64,000 bases of DNA from Streptomyces lanatus (GCF_014655715.1 NZ_BNBM01000023.1:62001-126000), one strand, 5' to 3'. Counted from the stretch's first letter, positions 17,033-26,183 are shown. The notes: a model not told the origin generated them from the letters alone. Translations and numbers: made by a program.

Positions 17033-17398
17033 TCAGGCCCACAGGCCGACAAGATTCCCGTCCGGATCCGCGAAGATCGCGTAACGGCTGTGGTCACCCG
17101 GCAGGTCGGTGGGCGGCACCACCTTCTTCCCACCCAGCGCCTCGGCCCTCTCCAGGTAACCGTCCAGGTCGTCGACCCTCATGTAGATCTTGACTCCGGT
17201 GTCTCCCAGGGCGATCGACGGGCCGATCCCTCCGATGATCGCCGCGCCGCCGGCGCCGGTGTCCACCAGAGCGTAGCCACCCATCGCCGGATCCGGGGTG
17301 ACCTGCCAGTCGAACAGATCCGCGTAGATTTTCTGTACCCGCTCTTGATCTGTGCTGATCACTTCGAAGAACGCTACCGGCTGACCCATGTCAATCAT
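17033..17398 (-). CDS. VOC-superfamily (glyoxalase-like) protein
   Basis: 121 residues, one VOC module pair. VAFFEVISTDQERVQKIYAD at the start and HSRYAIFADPDGNLVGLWA at the end are typical of the family's beta-alpha-beta-beta-beta units. Related proteins include glyoxalases and small resistance or isomerase enzymes; the role is not defined. It was probably cotranscribed with the ArsR gene whose remnant follows. The IS5-type element begins 31 bp upstream of its start and may have removed its promoter. Confidence 0.85.
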   Translation of the reverse strand: MIDMGQPVAFFEVISTDQERVQKIYADLFDWQVTPDPAMGGYALVDTGAGGAAIIGGIGPSIALGDTGVKIYMRVDDLDGYLERAEALGGKKVVPPTDLPGDHSRYAIFADPDGNLVGLWA

Positions 17399-17428
17399 CT
17401 TCCTCTCTGATATTCGTTAAGGGGCCAC

Positions 17429-18364
17429 GCAGATAGGCGGCCGCTCATGGTCGGCGCTGGGGACGCACATCCCAGCGGTGGGTGGTCCACGCCCGGCGGA
17501 TCAGGCTACGAACGGCGAGGTCGAAGAAGGCTTCGATGACGGTGATCCGGCGTTCGTAACAGCGGGCGAGCCGGTGGAAGGCGTTCTGCCAAGCGTGGGT
17601 GCGCTCGATGTACCACCGCTGGGTCGCCTGGATCGGCGCCTTGGTCCCCTTGCGGGCGATCTGGCCGTACAGCCTCCGATTGCCAAGCACGGTACGGGAC
17701 TTGGTGGAGTCGTAGTCGGCATCCAGGTGCACGGTGATCTCATCGGGCAGCGGTCCAAGAACCTCCAGGAGAGCGAGAGTCGGGGCCAGGAGGGGTGAGT
17801 CGTACTGGTTGGCGCTGGCCAGAACCCGGCCGAGCGGGATGCCGTAGCCGTCGGTCATGTTCGAACGTTTCATGCCCTGTTTGCCTCGGTCGACCGGGGA
17901 TCGTCTGGCCGCTTCGCCGCCTCCGGGAGCCTTGGCGATGGCGCCGTCGATGGCGATCTGGTCCAGGACGAGACCGACGACGCGGTCGTAGGCATCCAGG
18001 GCGATCCGCTTCAACCGCGCGAACAGGCCCAGGCGTATCCACTCGTCGCGTCGGTTGCGGATGGTCGTGGCCGAGCAGGTGGAGTCCGCGATTGCCTCGT
18101 ACGAGCAGCCGAATCGCAAAACCTGGAGCAACTTGTCGAACACGATCCGGTCACTGATACGGCGTCGGTGGCAGCCCAGCGGGTGGGTCGGTTCGAACTG
18201 CGGTCGCTGCGGCAGCAGGGCGGCGAATTGGTCCCAGAGCGGTTCGGTCAGCCATGAAGGAAGCGCAGGCACAGATTTCTCCAGTGATCACAGAGCGTCG
18301 CAACTCCATGATCACGGCACCGGTACCTGCCCCATCCGCCCCAGCCTCCCCGCCGCTTATCTGC
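17429..18364 (-). mobile_element. Complete IS5-family insertion sequence (936 bp)
   Basis: Inverted ends GCAGATAGGCGGC (17429-17441) and GCCGCTTATCTGC (18352-18364) match at 12 of 13 positions and enclose one full transposase gene. I see no clear target duplication: the left flank ends in CCAC and the right begins AAAG. The element separates the VOC/ArsR pair from the S41 peptidase gene, whose stop codon lies only 18 bp from its end. Confidence 0.8.
17445..18272 (-). CDS. IS5-family transposase
   Basis: 275 residues, uninterrupted. The N-terminal DUF4096-like part (LPSWLTEPLWDQFAALLPQR) is followed by the DDE domain: LDQIAIDGAIAKAPGGGE carries the first Asp, HLDADYDSTKSRTVLGNRR the second, and RWYIERTHAWQNAFHRLARC the catalytic Glu. 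It lies inside the 13-bp inverted ends and is probably functional. Confidence 0.93.
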   Translation of the reverse strand: MPALPSWLTEPLWDQFAALLPQRPQFEPTHPLGCHRRRISDRIVFDKLLQVLRFGCSYEAIADSTCSATTIRNRRDEWIRLGLFARLKRIALDAYDRVVGLVLDQIAIDGAIAKAPGGGEAARRSPVDRGKQGMKRSNMTDGYGIPLGRVLASANQYDSPLLAPTLALLEVLGPLPDEITVHLDADYDSTKSRTVLGNRRLYGQIARKGTKAPIQATQRWYIERTHAWQNAFHRLARCYERRITVIEAFFDLAVRSLIRRAWTTHRWDVRPQRRP

Positions 18365-18381
18365 AAAGCGTCGAACGCTGC

Positions 18382-19272
18382 TCAGCCGATCCGCGTGCGC
18401 AGGTGCTCCAGCGCCGCTTTCAGCGCGTCCCCGGCCGCGACGGCCACGTCGGGCTCGACACCGACGCCTTCCCAGTTGGTGCCGGTGACCGGGTTGATCG
18501 AGCGGGCAGCGGGAACGGTCACGGTAACGTGCGGGGCGACCGGAATCCGGTCCGTAGGGTGAGCGCCACCGCGGGTGGTCTGGCCGATCAAGGTGGCGCG
18601 CCCCAGCACCTTCAGGTTGTACGCCAGCTCCTCTCCGCCGGAGAAGGTGAGGTCGCTGGTCAGTACGGTGACCGGGCGGTCCAGGTAGCGCGGTGCGGCG
18701 AGGTGCCCGAGGGTCCAGTACTGGCGGGTCAAGTCAGTGGCCCGCTCGTAGATGTCGTTCAGGTGCACCCCGTCGTCAGCGAAGAAGTAGCTGCACCACA
18801 ACTGCACGCCTTCCGGTGAGCCGCCCCGACACTGCCGCAGGTCGATGACCAATGCCTCGGTGGGAGCGAGCAGTTGCATGGCGGCAGCGATCGCGGGACC
18901 ACCCAGATCGGCGGGGGCGATCATGCGCAGGTCGAGGTAGCCGATGTTGTCGTCGAGCTGCTCCACCCGCCGGATGCCGTAGTTGCTCTCCCTTGCGTAC
19001 TGCGCGAATCGGGCGCGAGCGACGGCCTCCGGCTCCTCGTCCATCGACTGCGGCTCCTCGGCCCACAACAACCGCAAATGCTTGTCCGGACAGACATTCT
19101 GGAGATCGTCCGTGACTCGCTCGCACAGCTCCCGCACGTCCAGGTCCAGATATGCGCCTTCGTCCAGCCGACGCCGGATCGCCGCGTCGATGGCAGCCGT
19201 CTTTTCGGGAAACACGTAACCGGCGGTGATCTGGGTCAGAGCGGCTTCGAGTATCTCGTGATGAGTCGTCAT
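18382..19272 (-). CDS. S41-family (tail-specific) peptidase
   Basis: 296 residues, no signal peptide. The N-terminal helical domain (MTTHHEILEAALTQITAGYV) is of the kind found in interphotoreceptor-retinoid-binding-protein-like S41 peptidases. The peptidase core runs from about residue 105 (DDNIGYLDLRM) through LVIDLRQCRGG (substrate loop) to LTSDLTFSGGEELAYNLKVL, which holds the nucleophile Ser and general-base Lys. No PDZ domain is evident. Cytoplasmic, unlike many CtpA proteins. It is a single gene; the downstream end abuts the IS element. Confidence 0.88.
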   Translation of the reverse strand: MTTHHEILEAALTQITAGYVFPEKTAAIDAAIRRRLDEGAYLDLDVRELCERVTDDLQNVCPDKHLRLLWAEEPQSMDEEPEAVARARFAQYARESNYGIRRVEQLDDNIGYLDLRMIAPADLGGPAIAAAMQLLAPTEALVIDLRQCRGGSPEGVQLWCSYFFADDGVHLNDIYERATDLTRQYWTLGHLAAPRYLDRPVTVLTSDLTFSGGEELAYNLKVLGRATLIGQTTRGGAHPTDRIPVAPHVTVTVPAARSINPVTGTNWEGVGVEPDVAVAAGDALKAALEHLRTRIG

Positions 19273-19809
19273 GCGCGCGATGGTAGGTCCGGGTCGAACG
19301 CGTGCCCAACGGATTTCACGGCCGCTTCTTCACGTGCTCCGCTCACCGACTTCCTCGGCGATGCGACCACTCAGCACCCGACGCTGTGCGACGGCCCGGT
19401 GGAGACCGCCCGCATCATCCACACCGCCTACCTGCGCAACCTGTAAGCCTGCCGCCCGTCGCCGAACTTGCCTCGGGCCAGCTGGACGCCCTGCGCCAGC
19501 CGGGCATCGGCTGAGTGGAGTGGAGGAGGAGAGCGGGGCCATGATCTGGTGTCGCCCTGACCAGCAAATATCGCTCGTTCAGGCGTGGGATTCGTCGGTA
19601 GGTTGCTCGTCATGATCTACAAGTTCGGGCCCAATGAGCAGTGCCTACGGCGCTGCCGGGCGGTAGTGCCGGTGCGATCTCATCAGGCGGCGCCTGGTGT
19701 CCATAACCGTGCCGAAGTCCTCATCCACGAAGCCGTCGAACCGCCCGCGATCGGGCCCGGATGTCGCCTGACCGGGGGCAGTGGCGAAGGCCCGGCCGAC
19801 GTGCACGAG
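19273..19809. other. Gene remnants without an identifiable product
   Basis: A + strand tail LTDFLGDATTQHPTLCDGPV and ETARIIHTAYLRNL ends at 19446 and looks like the last ~35 residues of a lost protein, family unknown. Nothing else in the stretch has a supportable reading. Confidence 0.3.
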
Positions 19810-19896
19810 ATGCCGAAGAAGGCCGCGGCCAAGAAGACGACGGCGAAGAAGCAGCCGTCCAAGAAGACGTCGGGACGCCGACCGCGAACCGCATGA
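19810..19896 (+). CDS. Possible tiny lysine/alanine-rich basic peptide
   Basis: ATG 19810 opens a 28-codon frame MPKKAAAKKTTAKKQPSKKT ending in SGRRPRTA. The composition matches the basic tails of Streptomyces HU-type or histone-like proteins. The frame is open well upstream, so this may be the tail of a longer, lost gene; no strong ribosome site is visible. Confidence 0.3.
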   Translation: MPKKAAAKKTTAKKQPSKKTSGRRPRTA

Positions 19897-20271
19897 GGTG
19901 CCTTGAGGCGTCAGCCTCGTAGTTCGGGCTGGATGCGGCGAGGAAAGCGAACGCCTCCTGCATGATCTCGTGGGTGGTCACGAAGAGGGTCTCCCCGTGC
20001 GCCACGGGGAGACCTGACTCTGAGCATCAATCGGCGCCGATATAAGCGCCGTGTATGTCAACGAGTCCAGTAATCCGGTGGAAATTCGCCCGGCTCAGTG
20101 CGCCGGGCCCGTCCCTGGACCAGCTCCTCTTGGACTTCATCCTCGCCCTGGTCTGCCGAGTCCTGCGGTTCAGGTACGAACACAGCCTCCCGCCCGGACT
20201 CTGGATTCGCAGGTGTATAGCCGAAGGTGTTGGCAGGATGGTCCACGGAATCCACCTTTCCTCGAAGGCGC

Positions 20272-20526
20272 TTACAGACAGCGCCGCGACTTCGCCTTCA
20301 CATACAACAGGTTGCCGCGAACCTCGGTGCCGTCGTTGGCGATGGCATAGCCGCGGGCCTCCAGCCGGTGCTTGCGGTGGCTGGGCACCGAATCCTTGCA
20401 GTTCACGTAGAACGTGGTGTCGTTGCTTTGACGGCTGGTCCTGGGCCGGACGATCGACCCGGTCACGCGGTGCCAGCCGCCGTTGTCGGTGGCGAACTGC
20501 CCGTTCGTCCACTGAGTACGGAGCCG
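20272..20526 (-). pseudogene. C-terminal fragment of an unidentified protein
   Basis: Directly after the stop codon region of the DHFR-like gene the reverse strand reads LRTQWTNGQFATDNGGWHRV, DTTFYVNCKDSVPSHRKHRL and ARGYAIANDGTEVRGNLLYV, ending at 20272. The composition is that of real coding sequence, but an in-frame TGA precedes it and no start codon with ribosome site exists. Possibly a former secreted protein. The neighbouring stretch 19897-20271 shows nothing further except FVTTHEIMQEAFAFLA on the reverse strand, weakly like the start of the S41 peptidase. Confidence 0.45.
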
Positions 20527-20527
20527 G

Positions 20528-21109
20528 TCAGTGGATCACGCTGAACCGCAGATGGGTGGCGTTCGGCGTCTCGATCACCTTCGTACGCTCCAGCCGGTAC
20601 TGCCCGCCCAGGTGCTCGAAGAGCCGAGTGCCGCCGCCGAGCACGACCGGGGCCAGATGGATCTGGATCTCGTCCAGCAGCCCGGCCGCGAGGCACTGCT
20701 GAGCCGCGCTCGCGCCGTGCACGGCGACCGCCTTGCCGCCCGCCGCCGCCTTCGCCTGGGCCACCGCGCTGTGGATGCCGTCAGTGACGAAGGTGAAGAC
20801 CGACGGGGCCCGTACCGTCTCCAAGGCGGGTGCCTTGTGGGTGAGCACGAAGCATGGCGTCGGTCCGGCGGGCCCGCCCTCACCCCAGCCGCCGTCGCCC
20901 TCCGCCAGGCCGTACGACACCCGCCCCATCAGGATCGACCCCAGCCCTGCGCGCATCTCGTCCAGCAGGTCGATGTCGCGCGGGTCCGGCTGGTGCAGCC
21001 ACTGGTGCAGCGGCAGGCCGCCGTCGCCCAGCTGCTGCTCGCGGGAGACATTCGGGCCGGCGACGAACCCGTCCAGCGACATCGAGATGCCTGAAACGAC
21101 CTTGCTCAT
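20528..21109 (-). CDS. Dihydrofolate reductase/RibD-like reductase
   Basis: 193 residues from ATG 21109 (GACGAGG upstream). MSKVVSGISMSLDGFVAGPN is the standard start of the RibD_C/YyaP family, followed by ILMGRVSYGLAEGDGGW (substrate loop), PCFVLTHKAP, and VHGASAAQQCLAAGLLDEIQ, LAPVVLGGGTRLFEHLGG (NADPH site). These are cytoplasmic NADPH-dependent reductases of undefined substrate, distinct from FolA. It is transcribed alone. Confidence 0.9.
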   Translation of the reverse strand: MSKVVSGISMSLDGFVAGPNVSREQQLGDGGLPLHQWLHQPDPRDIDLLDEMRAGLGSILMGRVSYGLAEGDGGWGEGGPAGPTPCFVLTHKAPALETVRAPSVFTFVTDGIHSAVAQAKAAAGGKAVAVHGASAAQQCLAAGLLDEIQIHLAPVVLGGGTRLFEHLGGQYRLERTKVIETPNATHLRFSVIH

Positions 21110-21370
21110 GACCTCGTCCCTCCGTTGGATGCCTTCCTGAGGTGACGTCGGAGCCGCGCGGGAGTTCTCGACATCGCTCGGGGCGCGGGGCGAGGGGTAC
21201 GCGAATACGGCTTCCGGCACAGGCGGCGTCGGCCCTCGCCAGTGTTCGGTTGTGCTCGTACGGCCCGTCGTGCGATCTGAACCGGGGGAAATACGGCAAC
21301 AGGCCGCCCTCCGCCTCCTGTCCGGACCCGCCCCTGGCCCTCCTCGCGGGAGGGCTTCGTGACAATGCGG

Positions 21371-21748
21371 TCAGGTGGCTTGCGGCCAGGTCCGCAGCAG
21401 GACCGTGATCTGGGCGGCGGTACAGGCGGGGTCACGCAGCAGGTCGCGGAGGGCGACGGCATCCTCGCGTGTGGGCTTGACCGGGATTCCGGAGGCCTCG
21501 AGGTACATCACGCCGGTCGCAGCGGCCACGGCCATGTTGGAGCGCTCCAGCCAGCGGCAGCGTCCAAGGATGTGCACCAGCGCGGCTGCGCGGGCGTAGG
21601 GGCCGTCGTAGACGGGGGTTTCCAGCAGCTCGGCCCGATGGCAGGCGACCGCGGCCACCGGTACACCGTAGTCGTCGGGGGCCGGGTCTGCCGCGCCCGC
21701 GATCTCCGCGACCTGCAGGATCCAGGGAACGTCGATGTGCAGGTCCAT
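21371..21748 (-). CDS. Doc/Fic-like toxin of a toxin-antitoxin pair
   Basis: 125 residues. MDLHIDVPWILQVAEIAG and YDGPYARAAALVHILGRCRW, LERSNMAVAAATGVMYLEAS match actinobacterial proteins annotated as Fic-family toxin components; the helical layout follows Doc, which phosphorylates EF-Tu in the P1 system. The canonical HPFxxGN loop is not recognisable, so activity is uncertain. Its ATG shares one base with the antitoxin stop (TAATG), the usual coupling of such pairs. Confidence 0.75.
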   Translation of the reverse strand: MDLHIDVPWILQVAEIAGAADPAPDDYGVPVAAVACHRAELLETPVYDGPYARAAALVHILGRCRWLERSNMAVAAATGVMYLEASGIPVKPTREDAVALRDLLRDPACTAAQITVLLRTWPQAT

Positions 21749-21987
21749 TACGCGGCGTGTGCCCCCGGGGAGGGACGGACGGCGTCCTCGGCCTCGTCGA
21801 AGACCGACTGGTGCTCATCGAGGAAACGCCGGGCGGCGTCCAGGCCTCGCTGGCGCAGCCCGTCGGCGTCTTCGCGCACGAGAGCCGCGATGTAGTCGCC
21901 GACGCTCATGCCGCGGTCTCTGGCCCGTGCCGTGGCCAGCTCCGCGATCTCGTCGTCGACCCGCCAGCCCTTCTGAGTCTTCGCCAT
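21748..21987 (-). CDS. Antitoxin partner of the Doc/Fic-like toxin
   Basis: 79 residues. The N-terminus KGWRVDDEIAELATARARDR, then MSVGDYIAALVRED, looks like a ribbon-helix-helix or short helical DNA-binding module. The C-terminal helix LDAARRFLDEHQSVFDEAED is acidic and would cover the toxin. Stop and toxin start overlap by one base, giving translational coupling. Such antitoxins normally repress their own promoter, which would lie in 21988-22111, divergent from the ligase gene. Confidence 0.75.
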   Translation of the reverse strand: MAKTQKGWRVDDEIAELATARARDRGMSVGDYIAALVREDADGLRQRGLDAARRFLDEHQSVFDEAEDAVRPSPGAHAA

Positions 21988-22111
21988 GCCCGGATGGTAA
22001 CAGCTGGTACCAGATCACGGAGGGGAACCGTGACCCCGCAACCGGCGGCGGTGGCCGTCCGGCCTCCGTTCGCCGGAGGCATTGTCAGTGGTGGCGGGCA
22101 GGATGGCGGGC

Positions 22112-24196
22112 ATGACAACACCAGGTGCAGTGATCGTGGATGCCGCCGCCTACGCGCAGGCGGTCGAGGACGCGGTGAAGGCGTCGGCCGCCTACTACGC
22201 GGGCGGTACATCGGTGCTGGACGATGACGCCTACGACCGGCTGGTGCGCGGCATCGCCGCGTGGGAGGCCGGCCATCCCGACCAGGTGCTGCCCGACTCG
22301 CCGACCGGGAAGGTCGCCGGCGGCGCCGTGGAGGGCGACGTCCCGCACACGGTGGCGATGCTGAGCCTGGACAACGTGTTCTCGCCGGAGGAGTTCACCG
22401 CCTGGTCCGCCTCGCTGGCCCGGAGGACCGGCCACGAGGTCGAGCGGTTCAGTGTCGAGCCGAAGCTGGACGGTCTGGCGATCGCCGCCCGCTACTCCCA
22501 CGGCCGGCTGAGACAGCTGATCACCCGCGGCGACGGGACGGCCGGGGAGGACGTCTCGCACGCGATCGGCACCATCGAGGGCCTGCCGGACCAACTTGCC
22601 GAGCCCGTCACGGTCGAGGTGCGGGGCGAAGTCCTCATGACGACCGCCCAGTTCGAGCAGGCCAACGAGGTGCGCACCGCGCACGGCGGGCAGCCGTTCG
22701 CCAATCCGCGCGGCGCCGCGGCGGGCACCCTGCGCGCCAAGGAGCGCACCTACACCGTGCCGATGACGTTCTTCGGCTACAGCCTGCTGCCCCTGCCCGA
22801 CACCGAGACGGCGCTCGCCGCGCGGCTGGGCGGCAACGCACACAGCGAGCTGATGACGCAGGCCGCCGCGTACGGGGTGAACACCACCGCCACCACCGCG
22901 GTGCCCGGCACCACCGCCGACAGCGTCGAACAGGTGCTGGCCCGCGTGCGGGAGATCGCCGCCCTGCGGCCCGACCTGCCGTTCGGGATCGACGGCATCG
23001 TCATCAAGGCCGACCTCGCCGCCGACCAGCAGGCCGCCGGCTCCGGATCACGCGCCCCGCGCTGGGCGATCGCCTACAAACTGCCCGCCGTCGAGAAGAT
23101 CACCCGGCTGCTCGAGGTGGAGTGGAACGTCGGCCGCACCGGCGTCATCGCCCCGCGAGCCGTCCTGGAACCCGTCGAGATCGACGGCGCCACCATCACC
23201 TACGCCACCCTCCACAACCCGGCCGACATCACCCGCCGAGACCTGCGCCTGGGCGACCACGTCATGGTCCACCGTGCCGGCGACGTCATCCCCCGCATCG
23301 AGGCCCCCGTCGCTCACCTGCGCACCGGCGACGAACAGCCCATCGTCTTCCCCGAGGTGTGCCCGCGGTGCGGTGCCGGCATCGACACCAGCGAGCAGCG
23401 CTGGCGCTGCGCAATGGGCCGCAACTGCCACCTGGTGGCCGCCCTGTCCTACGCCGCCGGCCGCGACCAGCTCGACATCGAAGGCCTCGGCGCCACCCGC
23501 ATCGTCCAGCTCGTCGACGCCGGTCTCGTCGCCGACCTCGCCGACCTGTTCACCCTCACCCGCGAGCAGCTCCTGAGCCTGGAGCGGATGGGCGATACCA
23601 GCACCGACAACCTCATCACGGCGATCGCCGCGGCCAAGGCGCAGCCCCTGTCACGCGTGCTGTGTGCACTCGGGGTGCGCGGCACCGGCCGCTCCATGTC
23701 CCGCCGGATCGCCCGGCACTTCGCCACGATGGACAACATCCGCGCCGCCGACGCCGAAGCGATGCAGCAGGTCGAGGGCATCGGCACCGAGAAGGCCCCC
23801 TCCATCGTCGCCGAACTCGCCGAACTGACCCCGCTCATCAACAAACTCGCCGCCACCGGGGTGAACATGACCGAACCCGGCGCCACCCCGCCCACCCCCG
23901 CCGCCGACGGTCCCGACAGCAGCATGGAGCAGGAAAAGGCGGGTGGCCCGCTGGCCGGCATGACGGTGGTCGTGACCGGCGCGATGACCGGCGTGCTGGA
24001 GAACCTCAGCCGCAACCAGATGAACGAGCTCATCGAACGGGCTGGAGGCCGCTCTTCCTCCAGCGTCTCCAAGAAGACCACCCTCGTCGTCGCCGGCGAG
24101 GGCGCCGGATCCAAGCGGGCCAAGGCCGAAGGCCTCGGGATCCGGCTGGCCACCCCGGACGAATTCGCCACCCTCGTTGCCGACTTCCTCAAGTGA
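22112..24196 (+). CDS. ligA2: NAD-dependent DNA ligase, accessory copy
   Basis: 694 residues from ATG 22112 (AGGATGGCGGG upstream; a TTG ten codons earlier is less likely). Domain order: Ia/adenylation with Lys118 in EPKLDGLAIA as the AMP-acceptor, OB-fold (LGDHVMVHRAGDVIP), four-Cys zinc finger (CPRCGAGIDTSEQRWRC, then C), helix-hairpin-helix (MGDTSTDNLITAI, VEGIGTEKAPSI) and a C-terminal BRCT (GMTVVVTGAMTG to FATLVADFLK). All catalytic parts are present. Streptomyces carry an essential chromosomal ligA; this divergent copy next to a toxin-antitoxin pair fits an accessory or repair ligase. Confidence 0.93.
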   Translation: MTTPGAVIVDAAAYAQAVEDAVKASAAYYAGGTSVLDDDAYDRLVRGIAAWEAGHPDQVLPDSPTGKVAGGAVEGDVPHTVAMLSLDNVFSPEEFTAWSASLARRTGHEVERFSVEPKLDGLAIAARYSHGRLRQLITRGDGTAGEDVSHAIGTIEGLPDQLAEPVTVEVRGEVLMTTAQFEQANEVRTAHGGQPFANPRGAAAGTLRAKERTYTVPMTFFGYSLLPLPDTETALAARLGGNAHSELMTQAAAYGVNTTATTAVPGTTADSVEQVLARVREIAALRPDLPFGIDGIVIKADLAADQQAAGSGSRAPRWAIAYKLPAVEKITRLLEVEWNVGRTGVIAPRAVLEPVEIDGATITYATLHNPADITRRDLRLGDHVMVHRAGDVIPRIEAPVAHLRTGDEQPIVFPEVCPRCGAGIDTSEQRWRCAMGRNCHLVAALSYAAGRDQLDIEGLGATRIVQLVDAGLVADLADLFTLTREQLLSLERMGDTSTDNLITAIAAAKAQPLSRVLCALGVRGTGRSMSRRIARHFATMDNIRAADAEAMQQVEGIGTEKAPSIVAELAELTPLINKLAATGVNMTEPGATPPTPAADGPDSSMEQEKAGGPLAGMTVVVTGAMTGVLENLSRNQMNELIERAGGRSSSSVSKKTTLVVAGEGAGSKRAKAEGLGIRLATPDEFATLVADFLK

Positions 24197-24408
24197 CCCG
24201 CAGCCGTGCGGCCGAGTGCCCCACCTCACAACGGAAGTCCGGCAGCGTATGGAACAACCCTCGGCAGTTGACCGTTCATCTATGTGTGGCTGCGGAGGGG
24301 ACAGTGTCCCCGGGCCTCACCTATAGCCCATGGGGACGACCGTCCGGCTGAAGCCCCATGGAGCCTTCCGCCGAGAGGCGACCGCCCCCCGCACGTCACC
24401 GCACACGG

Positions 24409-24438
24409 CCCCGGCTGGTCTCCCCCGTCCAGCCGGGG
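24409..24438. terminator. Perfect hairpin in the ligA2-dioxygenase gap
   Basis: CCCCGGCTGG (24409-24418) and CCAGCCGGGG (24429-24438) make a 10-bp stem with a 10-nt loop, 212 bp after ligA2. The rest of 24197-24619 has no gene I can support, except an AT-rich promoter-like patch near 24540-24590. Confidence 0.55.
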
Positions 24439-24663
24439 CTTCCCGTTGCCCCGAGCGTGCCCACTTGGGCGGCGCGGCCGCTGCCGGGGAGCGGGGCGCG
24501 CTCGCCGGTGTTGCGCGCCGGGCGGGGCCGCTTAGGTACAGGAAAACATCCTACTGCCGTTTATTCATCTAAGCCCATACGGTGGTGTCAGTCGACAGAC
24601 CGAGTAAGGAGGACGAAGGGTGAACAGCACGACGATCGCCACCCTCGACTGCACCACCTCGGG

Positions 24664-25242
24664 ATGACCACCAGCAACGCTGACGCCATGGTGAGCTGGT
24701 ATCGGGTGGTGATCGGGATGGATGTGGTCCACCGCACCGACTCAGCGAGCGCCGGTACGAAGGGCGCCCCCGCGATGAAGTCTGTCTGGGTGACCAACGA
24801 CGAGGCCAACCACCGGCTGGCCTTCGTGGAAGTGCCCGGCTTCAGCGCCGACGAGAACAAGGCCGCGCACCGCCGCATCCAGCACTTCGCCTTCGCCTAC
24901 CGCACCCTCGAGGAACTGCTCGGCACCTACCTCCGTCCCCAGGCCCAGGGCATCGTTCCGGTCCTGTGCACGGATGCCGGCGCCCAGACCGCGTTCTACT
25001 ACACGGACCCGGACGGCAACAGCGTCGAGCTCCACGTCGACAACTTCGGCAACAGCTGGACGTCAACGGAGTGCATGCGCCACTCCCACGACTTCGCGGC
25101 CAAACCCATCGGCCACTTCGTCGATCCGAACAAGCTCGTCAAAGCCTGGCAAGCCGGGGCGTCTGCCTCCGAGCTCAGCGAACGCGCATGGCGCCACGAG
25201 TTCATACCCGACGAGCCATACGACCCCAGCGTCCTTCTCTGA
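24664..25242 (+). CDS. Extradiol dioxygenase-like VOC protein, N-terminus disturbed
   Basis: The frame ending at 25242 encodes a type I extradiol fold: LHHLGMTTSNADAMVSWYRV (first His ligand), RRIQHFAFAYRTLEELL (second His) and TDPDGNSVELHVDNFGN (Glu), so a complete iron site. The good ribosome site AGGAGG (24607-24613) points to GTG 24620, but that frame stops after 15 codons (TTIATLDCTTSG). Removing the five bases GACTG around 24642 would join it to LHHLGM. In frame the first ATG is 24664, which would lose the first His. Either a recent lesion, a sequencing error or a shortened protein. Confidence 0.7.
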   Translation: MTTSNADAMVSWYRVVIGMDVVHRTDSASAGTKGAPAMKSVWVTNDEANHRLAFVEVPGFSADENKAAHRRIQHFAFAYRTLEELLGTYLRPQAQGIVPVLCTDAGAQTAFYYTDPDGNSVELHVDNFGNSWTSTECMRHSHDFAAKPIGHFVDPNKLVKAWQAGASASELSERAWRHEFIPDEPYDPSVLL

Positions 25243-25368
25243 GCCGAAACCGCGATCAGCAAGGCGGCCTTGAGCACGTCGTCGGCGCAGAAATCGAAGG
25301 CAGAAGACCGTGAATCTCCGCTCCGCGAAGCCGTGGTCGACGCCCTCAAAGTGATCTGAACGGCGTCC

Positions 25369-25890
25369 GTGACGGATACGGCCCTTCACGCGGATCCGAC
25401 GACCTTCCTACCCATTTCAGGAGAAGATATAAGTACAGATCGGTTCATCTACCTCTCACAGGGCGAGAGCAGGCCCACCCGCGTACCGGTGGCGCCCGAA
25501 TTCGCCTTGAAGGCAGGGAGCGAGGACACCGGGGGCGGCTACTCCGTGCTGGAGGTGACCGTCGGCGGCGACCTGCCTCTCCACATCCACCACAACGTCG
25601 ACGAAGTCCTCTACATGCTCGAAGGTGAAATCGAGGCAACGTTCGACGGCCGCGTCTACACAGCCAAGCCGGGCGACTTCATGCTGCTGCCCCGCGGTAT
25701 TCCGCACGCCGTCCGCCCGACCTCGGACGTAGCACCCCGACTGCTTCAAATCTCGTCTCCCGGTGGGTTCGAGCACTTTGCCGAAGACCTCGTCGAGAGC
25801 TTCCGCAGCCTGCAGGACGCCGGCGGCCCCCAGGCCGTGTCGGAACTCGCCGGCAAGCACGGAATAACCTTCCTGCACACGCCGTCTTGA
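25369..25890 (+). CDS. Cupin-domain protein (quercetinase-like)
   Basis: 173 residues from GTG 25369. A single cupin: HIHHNVDEVLYMLEGEIEAT is motif 1 (His, His, Glu metal ligands) and DFMLLPRGIPHAVRPTSD is motif 2 (His). The C-terminal helix (HFAEDLVESFRSLQDA) is common in quercetin 2,3-dioxygenase-like mononuclear proteins. It follows the extradiol-dioxygenase-like gene by 126 bp on the same strand, so both may act on aromatic compounds. A hairpin terminator follows. Confidence 0.85.
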   Translation: MTDTALHADPTTFLPISGEDISTDRFIYLSQGESRPTRVPVAPEFALKAGSEDTGGGYSVLEVTVGGDLPLHIHHNVDEVLYMLEGEIEATFDGRVYTAKPGDFMLLPRGIPHAVRPTSDVAPRLLQISSPGGFEHFAEDLVESFRSLQDAGGPQAVSELAGKHGITFLHTPS

Positions 25891-25957
25891 TCTTCTAACG
25901 TGGGTGTAGTCACGGAGACGGCCGTTTCGGCGCTACTCACAAACACTTGCCGTCGGT

Positions 25958-25982
25958 CCCCCGTCACGTGATCAGACGGGGG
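25958..25982. terminator. Terminator after the cupin gene
   Basis: CCCCCGTC (25958-25965) pairs with GACGGGGG (25975-25982), followed by the T-rich stretch CCTTGTCTTCTTC. It lies 68 bp after the cupin stop. Confidence 0.7.
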
Positions 25983-26183
25983 CCTTGTCTTCTTCGATGA
26001 GCCGCAGGCGTCAGAGCGAGTCTTGCACCAGGCGCCAGTCACAGCGCGTCGCAGATCACCGGTTCTGGCACAGCTTCTCAGGCGCAGAGACTCGCGGGGC
26101 TGCTGTTCCCGCCCAACCTTCAGGATTTCGACGACCAGGAGTGGGAGCACCTGATCAACATCTGCACCGAAGACGGCATTGGG

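Noticed and set aside
21350..21987. CRISPR-like or repeat array near the toxin-antitoxin genes
   Set aside because: Repeated GC-rich words come from codon bias; no regular repeat-spacer pattern exists here or anywhere in the window.
26061..26073. ISL3 end at the start of the hypothetical gene
   Set aside because: Only 13 bases match the ISL3 ends at 49889 and 54465 and the following bases differ, so it is kept only as a hint.
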